Shown piece by piece: positions 28,485-34,697 of a DNA stretch of 34,697 bases. Made by a program: the position numbers and the translations under genes. Below the pieces are notes generated by a model that was given only the letters and a program-made list of their open reading frames with translations, made no database searches and had not been told where the DNA came from. Origin of the DNA: Elusimicrobiota bacterium (GTDB lineage: Bacteria; Elusimicrobiota; Elusimicrobia; JACQPE01); NCBI GenBank assembly GCA_016207685.1, contig JACQPE010000129.1, positions 1-34,697 of the forward strand, read 5' to 3'. Every line of letters starts with the position of its first letter. Positions within the stretch are counted from its first letter, which is position 1.

Positions 28485-29506
28485 AAAAAGCTGCGATTTG
28501 CGAGCTGCGAGCTGCGAGTTTCACAATCAAAATAAAGAGAATTTTTTGTTTTCTTTCTCTCTTTCTAACTCTCAACTCGCAACTCTCAACTCGCAACTCC
28601 TTTGCCAGTGATTTCTCTTCCTCCGCCAAAGGAACAACTTCCGCGGGTTTCTTAAAGCTCGCCGCAGGGGCCCGCGCCGCCGCCCTGGGAGAAGCCTATG
28701 CGGCCATGGCCAATGACGCAACGGCTCTTTACTGGAACCCGGCCGCCTTGACCCGCCTGCCCCGCAAATCCGCCTCCTTCATGCATGCCCTGCACTTAGA
28801 TTCGAGCTTTTTTGATTATGCGGCTTATGGGCAGCCGATCAAATGGAAGTCGTCCAAACAAAAAACTTCCTTTGCCAAGAATTACGTGGGTTTCGCCTTG
28901 CAGTATTTTTCCGCCGGCGCCATCACGCAGACGGATGAAACCGGCACGCCAACCGGCTCTTTCACGCCCAATGACCTGGCCTTCACCGCAGGCTATGGCA
29001 AAAAATTAGGCACTTACTCCATCGGCGCAAACGCAAAATTGGTGCGCTCAACCATTGATGATACGGCTCAAACAATCGCGGTTGATTTGGGATTTTTATC
29101 CCCCGCCCATTTTTCCGGACTATGGCGCTACGGATTATCCGTCAGCAATCTCGGCGGATCGCTCCAATACGGGAGCGGGTCTGCGGAATCCTTGCCTCTA
29201 ATTATCCGATGGGGCAATGCCTTTCGCCTGGGCTCCTCATGGTCCGCCGCGCTGGATGTCGCCGCGCCGAAAGACAATGCTCCTTACTGGGCTCTTGGAA
29301 CCGAATACTACATCCCTATGGGCGGACGCTGGAACCTCTCGCCCCGCGCGGGTTACAATACGCGTTCATCGGACGATCTTGGCGGCCTTTCGGGAATTTC
29401 ATTTGGCTTTGGAACTGGGACATCGGCATTGGGATTTGATTATGCTTTTGTGCCTTTTGGGGACCTAGGCATTACCCATCGCCTATCTTTCTCCGTCGGG
29501 TTTTAG
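28481..29506 (+). CDS. PorV/PorQ (UPF0164)-like outer-membrane beta-barrel protein
   Basis: TSAGFLKLAAGARAAALGEAYAAMANDATALYWNPAALTRLPRKSASFMHA is the typical PorV/UPF0164 N-terminus; GTG start overlaps the giant gene stop (GTGA). Confidence 0.85.
   Translation: MKKAAICELRAASFTIKIKRIFCFLSLFLTLNSQLSTRNSFASDFSSSAKGTTSAGFLKLAAGARAAALGEAYAAMANDATALYWNPAALTRLPRKSASFMHALHLDSSFFDYAAYGQPIKWKSSKQKTSFAKNYVGFALQYFSAGAITQTDETGTPTGSFTPNDLAFTAGYGKKLGTYSIGANAKLVRSTIDDTAQTIAVDLGFLSPAHFSGLWRYGLSVSNLGGSLQYGSGSAESLPLIIRWGNAFRLGSSWSAALDVAAPKDNAPYWALGTEYYIPMGGRWNLSPRAGYNTRSSDDLGGLSGISFGFGTGTSALGFDYAFVPFGDLGITHRLSFSVGF
28490..28600 (+). repeat. Heptad palindrome element D (within signal-peptide coding region)
   Basis: Left arm GCTGCGA TTTGCGA GCTGCGA GCTGCGA (28490-28517); right arm AACTCTC AACTCGC AACTCTC AACTCGC AACTCC (28567-28600), inverted; T-rich loop. 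Confidence 0.9.
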
Positions 29507-29545
29507 GCGGCCGCCGATCCACCGCGCGGTTTCTCTAAATTTAAA

Positions 29546-30691
29546 TTAGCGCCAAAGGCTTAGGGATACAAAATTGTTGAGGTAATCCTGGGCCCAATCA
29601 ATGGCGTACAGGAGACTCAAGCGTTGCTCCCCCCACGCATAAAAACGAAAAGTTTTAATTTCAAATCCACTCGTTAAATGTAACCGGGAAGATACTCCTT
29701 CGAAACGGCTGGGCTCTAAATAAGTTCCGAGTCGAACTCTCAATCGTCCGGGTATCGCATCAATTTCCGCGCCCAATTTTGGGCTCATCGTTGGGGCTGC
29801 CCCGGATAATTGGGCCTTCTGTTCTAAAAACGACTCAATTCCATAAGCATTTTCCGTTTCCCCAATAAAGCGAACCTCGGCGCCGGCGAGAAAGGCATGC
29901 CCCTTCCAAAATGGGGCCTCCTTCCACTCATACGAAATGCCCACGGAACTCTCCATGGGCAAGGAAACCTCCTCGGGGATAATGAGCCCGGCGACCTCCA
30001 CGGGAACGGTGGAATTGGCTACCAAAGACTGCCTGGACCGTAGGGCCGCAGCGAAAGAAACCCCGATTCTTAAGGGACCCTTATCCGGATGAATCAGCGC
30101 TCCAATGTTAATGCCGCCGCTGTTTAATGATAAAAGCTCATCGTGTTCTTCGCCCGTCGTCACTATTCGCAATGAACCGGGTCGCAATCCTGCGCCCAGG
30201 GTGATTTGCCTGTCCCAAAAAGAATACCCGGCAGCCAAACAGGAAATAGAAAAATTAAACCGGTTTCTTGAGCCGAACCCCTCCAAATCATATTGCTGAA
30301 GGATTCCAAAAAATCCAAATCCAAAATTATGTCGTTGGAGAAGGATTCCTCCGCTGTAGAAGGAATGGTTTTTGTAATTGATCAATTCGCTCCCATTGTT
30401 ATCGAAATCATTGCCGCTTGCCGCAACACTGCCCAAGCTCAAGCTCAAACGCCAAGGACCCGTGGAATAACGGGGCCTAAAAGCAGCGCTGGCAAAATTA
30501 TCAGGCAAGCCGGCGGCCCCCTCGGCAATAGCGACATAGGCCCCTCCCATGGCCACCTTGCGGGTTGAACCAAGGGCCACGGATTGCGTCAAGTCTACCC
30601 GGTAGTTGTTATTCGTAATTGCCGGGCCACCGATCGCGTAACAGGACATTGTGGACGCAATTAGGGAGGCCCAAGTCCAATAATTGAGCAT
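29546..30691 (-). CDS. UPF0164/PorV-like outer-membrane protein, second and divergent
   Basis: MLNYWTWASLIASTMSCYAIGGPAITNNNYRVDLTQSVALGSTRKVAMGGAYVAIAEGAAGLPDNFASAAFRPRY; start at 30691 preferred because it gives a signal peptide. Confidence 0.65.
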   Translation of the reverse strand: MLNYWTWASLIASTMSCYAIGGPAITNNNYRVDLTQSVALGSTRKVAMGGAYVAIAEGAAGLPDNFASAAFRPRYSTGPWRLSLSLGSVAASGNDFDNNGSELINYKNHSFYSGGILLQRHNFGFGFFGILQQYDLEGFGSRNRFNFSISCLAAGYSFWDRQITLGAGLRPGSLRIVTTGEEHDELLSLNSGGINIGALIHPDKGPLRIGVSFAAALRSRQSLVANSTVPVEVAGLIIPEEVSLPMESSVGISYEWKEAPFWKGHAFLAGAEVRFIGETENAYGIESFLEQKAQLSGAAPTMSPKLGAEIDAIPGRLRVRLGTYLEPSRFEGVSSRLHLTSGFEIKTFRFYAWGEQRLSLLYAIDWAQDYLNNFVSLSLWR

Positions 30692-30719
30692 GGAAATAGG
30701 CTTCACCTGGGACCTCTTT

Positions 30720-32126
30720 TCAGCCCAGATGATCGGGGAATATTTTTCCGGGATTGAGGATGCCGTGGGGATCAAAAATTTTTTTAATAGATTTCATCAA
30801 AACAAGCTCCAATGGGCCGATGCCTATGGGGAGATAATTTTTTTGAACGTAACCGATGCCGTGTTCTCCGGAAATCTGGCCGCCGAGCGCCACTGTTTGG
30901 CGAAAAATTTCGGGAATCGCGGATGCGGTGAGGGCCTGCCACTCGGATTCGGGCAAATCGCCTTGGATGATATTGGCGTGCAAATTGCCGTCCCCGGCGT
31001 GGCCGTAGCAGACAACACCCAAGCCATGATTCCCGCCGGCCTCTTTGATCGCGCGCACCAATTCCGGCAGCTTTGACCTTGGCACAACCGTGTCTTCCTC
31101 TTTGTAGTTGAAATGTTTGACCGCCTCGCCAATAGCGCGCCGCAAACGCCAAATTTCCCTCTGTTTGTCCGTGGAATCACACACAAGCACGTCCACTGCG
31201 CCTTCCTCGGATAACAACACCCCGGCGCGCTCCACTTGGCGCGTCAACAAGCCTTCGTCAAACCCGTCAAATTCTACCAGCAGACAAGCCTGGGACGTCC
31301 CCCTTGATGGAAAAAGGACGCCCAAACGCCTCTCGACGATATCCATCGCGCTCGCTTCCATAAACTCACAGGCGCTCGGAACCAAATGCGCGGAAAAAAT
31401 TTTAGCAATGGCCACGGCCGCTTCGTTCACGCTCGCAAAGGGCGCATAAAGCAACTGACGCCAAGGCGGCAGGGGGATAAGCTTCAAAATAATTTGGGTG
31501 ACGACGGCCAAGGTTCCCTCGGAGCCGACTAAAAGCTGCGTTAAATTATACCCCGTGACATTTTTAAGGAGCTTGCCGCCGGTGTTGATGATTTCACCCG
31601 ATGGCAGCACCGCCTCTAGGCCCAGCACATAATCCTTGGTCACGCCGTATTTAAGCGCGTGCGGCCCTCCGGCATTATGCGCGACATTGCCTCCCAGCAT
31701 GCAACTGCCGCGGCTAGCTGGATCCGGGGGATAATAAAGCCCCCGCTTTTCCACCTCGTTTGCTAAAGTCTCATTAATAACGCCCGGCTCAACCACGGCC
31801 ATCAGATTTTCAACGTCAATCTCCAAAATCCGGTTCATGCGCTCAAGGGACATGACAAGGCCGCCGCGGACAGGGAGCGCTCCTCCGGAAAGACCCGTGC
31901 CCCCGCCGCGCGGCGTGACTGGCAGGCGTTCGGCGCTCGCCAAACGCATCAAGGCCGAAACTTCTTTGGTTGAACGCGGCTTGACGACGGCTTCGGGAAA
32001 AAAAACCAGCCTTTCCGTGGCATCATGGGCATAAGGCTCAATCTCAACATGGTCAACAAGAAGGCCGTCGGCGCCAACGATAGTTTTTAAACGCTCAATG
32101 ATGATCGGAGGGAATGTCTCTCTCAC
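30720..32126 (-). CDS. FAD-binding oxidase, GlcD/D-lactate dehydrogenase family
   Basis: FAD_binding_4 motif VTPRGGGTGLSGGALPVRGGLVMSLERMNRIL, VEPGVINETLANEV, GNVAHNAGGPHALKYGVTKDYVLGLE; C-terminal YGHAGDGNLHANI and SGEHGIG. Confidence 0.93.
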   Translation of the reverse strand: MRETFPPIIIERLKTIVGADGLLVDHVEIEPYAHDATERLVFFPEAVVKPRSTKEVSALMRLASAERLPVTPRGGGTGLSGGALPVRGGLVMSLERMNRILEIDVENLMAVVEPGVINETLANEVEKRGLYYPPDPASRGSCMLGGNVAHNAGGPHALKYGVTKDYVLGLEAVLPSGEIINTGGKLLKNVTGYNLTQLLVGSEGTLAVVTQIILKLIPLPPWRQLLYAPFASVNEAAVAIAKIFSAHLVPSACEFMEASAMDIVERRLGVLFPSRGTSQACLLVEFDGFDEGLLTRQVERAGVLLSEEGAVDVLVCDSTDKQREIWRLRRAIGEAVKHFNYKEEDTVVPRSKLPELVRAIKEAGGNHGLGVVCYGHAGDGNLHANIIQGDLPESEWQALTASAIPEIFRQTVALGGQISGEHGIGYVQKNYLPIGIGPLELVLMKSIKKIFDPHGILNPGKIFPDHLG

Positions 32127-33094
32127 ACAGCGGCAGGGGCCAGGCCCAAATGACGCAGCGAATTGTCATCAGCGGAGGGAAACATTTCAAGATACGCCTG
32201 AACTCTCGTCCTAATGCTCTCCTCGTCCGCCTCTTGCAAGGCATGCGTTCCCAGAGAGGAAATTGTGAAAGAAGCAAGGACATTGGCAATCACAAGCGAA
32301 CGCTTGATGGCATCGGGATGATAGGGATCGCTCTCGCGGGAAAGATTTCCCAAAAATCCACCGGCAAAGGTGTCTCCGGCTCCCGTGGGATCAATGACAT
32401 GATCCACGGGATAGGCCGGGGCCCAAAAACTCCTTGCACTGCTCCGCTCATAGACCATGGCCCCATATTCACCCGACTTAATCACCACCAATCTTGGGCC
32501 CATGGAAGCGATGTCTTGGGCCGCCCGGTAAACTTTGGTTTGTCCGGTTAATTTTTTTGCCTCGCGCTCATTGGCAAAAAATACATGGAGTCTCGATATC
32601 AATGACTTAATGGTGTCGAGCTTCAAATGAAGCCAATGGTTCATGGTATCAGCCGCAATAAGCCTAGAACCGGTCAACTGGGGGATGACGGAATGTTGCA
32701 AATCAGGGTCAATGTTTCCCAAAAAAATGACAGGCGATTTCCGATAAAGGTCGGGGAGCGTTGGCCTGAAAAATTCAAAAACGTTAAGTTCCGTGGAAAT
32801 GGTGTTGACTTCCCACAAATCTTCACCGTAGACGCCTTCCCAGGCGAACGTGCGCCCCTTAAGACGCACAACGCCGCTTAAATCAACGCCGCGGCGACCC
32901 AACTCATCAAGGGTTTCCTGGGGGAAATCCTCGCCGATGACTCCAACCAACTGAACCGGAGCGAAAAGGCTTAACGCCAAACTTGAATAAACCGCGCTGC
33001 CGCCGATCACCTGCTGACGCTTAATAACAGGCGTTGATATCGTATCCAGAGCGATCGAACCAATTGTCACAACCGACATAAACCCCTCACTCAT
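32123..33094 (-). CDS. PfkB-family carbohydrate/nucleoside kinase
   Basis: VIGGSAVYSSLALSLFAPVQLVGVIGEDFP, and PfkB signature 2 DPTGAGDTFAGGFLG. Confidence 0.93.
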   Translation of the reverse strand: MSEGFMSVVTIGSIALDTISTPVIKRQQVIGGSAVYSSLALSLFAPVQLVGVIGEDFPQETLDELGRRGVDLSGVVRLKGRTFAWEGVYGEDLWEVNTISTELNVFEFFRPTLPDLYRKSPVIFLGNIDPDLQHSVIPQLTGSRLIAADTMNHWLHLKLDTIKSLISRLHVFFANEREAKKLTGQTKVYRAAQDIASMGPRLVVIKSGEYGAMVYERSSARSFWAPAYPVDHVIDPTGAGDTFAGGFLGNLSRESDPYHPDAIKRSLVIANVLASFTISSLGTHALQEADEESIRTRVQAYLEMFPSADDNSLRHLGLAPAAV

Positions 33095-34140
33095 CCCCAG
33101 CCATGGGCATCCATAATGTCATTCAGGGCCTTTGGCTCCGGGCGAAGCTCGGCCTCGCCCAAAGTGACGAGGGGCCGATCTAAAAGTTTCTCCGACTGGC
33201 AAAAATTCTTCTTCTGGGGATCGCAATAAAGAAGACCCGTCAGAAGGGTTCCTTCGCTGCGCGAAGCGGCCAAAGAGGTCATGGCCTGAATCTTATTGCT
33301 TGGGTCGTAATCCTTGGCGGTCTTTCTCAATACTAGATATGACCCATCCGGCAACGCAACTTGTTTGACGGCGCCTTCTTCGTAATCCACGTGAACTTCC
33401 TCGTAAAAAGGAATAAAGTCAATCGCATGAAGCGGGCGGTCGGCTTTTTGGACATAGGAATAGCTCTTCGTTGATCCCTCGTGATTATTGAAAGTCACGC
33501 ACGGACTGATGATGTCCAGAAGCGCGGTTCCCTGGTGGGCGATGGCCGCTTTCATGAGCGGAACAACCTGCTTGGCGTCTCCGGAAAAACTGCGCGCCAC
33601 AAAACCGCAGCCCAGCTCAATGGCCAAAGCGCAGCAATCAATGCTCTCCTGCTCATTGACCGCGCCCCACTTTTGCTTAGTTCCGGTATCGGCGGTCGCC
33701 GAAAACTGGCCCTTCGTGAGGCCATAGACCCCGTTATTCTCGATCACATAAATCATGGGAATGTTGCGCCGGACCAGGTGAACAAACTGGCCCATACCGA
33801 TGGACGCCGTATCTCCGTCGCCGCTCACGCCCAAAACCAATAAATCGCGATTGGCCAGTTTGGCCCCGGTTGCCAAGGCCGGCATGCGGCCATGCACCGC
33901 ATTGATGCCGCAGGAGCGGCTCAAAAAATAAGCCGGGGTTTTCGAGGAGCAGCCGATGCCGCTCATCTTCGCCACGCGATGCGGCTCAACCCCATACTCA
34001 AAAAAAGCATTAATAATATGCCGGCTGATTGTATCGTGGCCGCAGCCCTGGCACAAGGTGGAAACAGCGCCCTTGTAAGAGTCCACCGTCAAGCCGAAAC
34101 GGTTCGCCCCAGGATTGCTGACTTTAATCTCCGCCATCAC
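33091..34140 (-). CDS. korB: 2-oxoacid:ferredoxin oxidoreductase, beta subunit
   Basis: TLCQGCGHDTISRHI, KMSGIGCSSKTPAYF, HGRMPALATGAKLAN, GVSGDGDTASIGMGQFVHLVRRNIPMIYVIENNGVYGLTKGQFSAT. Confidence 0.94.
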   Translation of the reverse strand: MMAEIKVSNPGANRFGLTVDSYKGAVSTLCQGCGHDTISRHIINAFFEYGVEPHRVAKMSGIGCSSKTPAYFLSRSCGINAVHGRMPALATGAKLANRDLLVLGVSGDGDTASIGMGQFVHLVRRNIPMIYVIENNGVYGLTKGQFSATADTGTKQKWGAVNEQESIDCCALAIELGCGFVARSFSGDAKQVVPLMKAAIAHQGTALLDIISPCVTFNNHEGSTKSYSYVQKADRPLHAIDFIPFYEEVHVDYEEGAVKQVALPDGSYLVLRKTAKDYDPSNKIQAMTSLAASRSEGTLLTGLLYCDPQKKNFCQSEKLLDRPLVTLGEAELRPEPKALNDIMDAHGWG

Positions 34141-34697
34141 TCGCCCCCATTTAAGATGACAGGAGCGTTTTCATCCGTAAAAGCATTTTTATCAAGAATT
34201 CCGCTGACAACAGCCTCGGTTGGCAGGGGAAATCCGCTGTAATGAAGAACAGAACGAATTTTGGCGGCAGGCGCGCCCAGATCAAGCTTAAGGAGCCCGG
34301 CCATCTGGGCGTCGCGGTTTTGCTCGACCAGAAAAACCTTCTTGTGACCGCGGATAAAGTCCAGCACCGGACCCGTCGCAAAAGGGTAGGACCTGATTTT
34401 CAAATAACTTGTTTTCATCCCGTCGGCCGCCAAAATGTCGCGCGCTTCGCGGATGGCCTGATGCGTTGAACCGTAGGCAATAATCCCCACGTTGGCGCCG
34501 GCCACCAAATCCACTTCCGGAGCCGGCATCGCGGCCCTGGCGGTCTCGAATTTAACGAGCAAACGGTCAACGATTCGTTGATAGGCGAGCCCGTCTTCGG
34601 TATACTGGGCCGATTCGTTGTGTCCGCTCCCGCGCGTAAAATAAGCGGCCAAGGGATGCCTGTTGCCCGGATATGTTCGGTAGGGGATGCCGTCGCC
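34137..34697 (-). CDS. korA: 2-oxoacid:ferredoxin oxidoreductase, alpha subunit (5' truncated by window edge)
   Basis: Frame is open to the window end, reading GDGIPYRTYPGNRHPLAAYFTRGSGHNESAQYTEDGLAYQRIVDRLLVKFE..., then NVGIIAYGSTHQAIREARDIL; TTG at 34652 is not the real start. Confidence 0.88.
   Translation of the reverse strand, partial: GDGIPYRTYPGNRHPLAAYFTRGSGHNESAQYTEDGLAYQRIVDRLLVKFETARAAMPAPEVDLVAGANVGIIAYGSTHQAIREARDILAADGMKTSYLKIRSYPFATGPVLDFIRGHKKVFLVEQNRDAQMAGLLKLDLGAPAAKIRSVLHYSGFPLPTEAVVSGILDKNAFTDENAPVILNGGE

Noticed and set aside
12441-28600. Heptad tracts as CRISPR repeats
   Set aside because: Repeat unit is 7 nt, contiguous without spacers, arranged as inverted arms; no cas genes.
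29534-29547. TCTAAATTTAAATT shared with the loop of element B (16559-16572)
   Set aside because: AT-rich near-palindromic 14-mer; without flanking heptads it is not enough to call a remnant element.

Overview
Bacterial chromosomal segment, taxonomy not assignable from sequence alone. From left to right it holds: (i) the tail of a proline-rich CsgG/LpoB-like lipoprotein; (ii) a complete + strand aa3-type cytochrome c oxidase locus (SCO, CoxB, CoxA, CoxC, CoxD, two small membrane proteins, CtaA, CtaB, di-heme cytochrome c, ABC-2 ATPase/permease, DUF420/CtaM-like); (iii) a - strand locus with an Lrp/AsnC RAM-domain protein, OppD, OppF, two paralogous family-5 substrate-binding proteins and a Gfo/Idh/MocA oxidoreductase, with no permease genes; (iv) a + strand secreted/outer-membrane block with a 2618-aa duplicated G8-like/beta-helix/Fn3/ZU5-like protein ending in a FlgD/T9SS-like C-terminal domain, followed by a PorV/UPF0164-like protein; (v) a - strand locus with KorA (truncated), KorB, PfkB kinase, GlcD-like FAD oxidase and a second UPF0164-like barrel. 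The most unusual signal is a family of about 100-145 bp palindromes (12441-12542, 16475-16615, 18598-18697, 28490-28600). Their arms are built of about four tandem heptamers, often alternating XYXY, and the heptamer sequence differs between elements. Three of the four lie exactly over the signal-peptide region of exported proteins and are read in the same codon register: 5' arm = basic n-region, T-rich loop = hydrophobic core, 3' arm = c-region. A second strong observation is that CoxA/CoxB keep the D-channel residues but lack the canonical K-channel Lys (Val here) and the subunit II entry Glu (Arg here). Two further palindromic non-coding elements are at 10641-10748 and 19408-19661.
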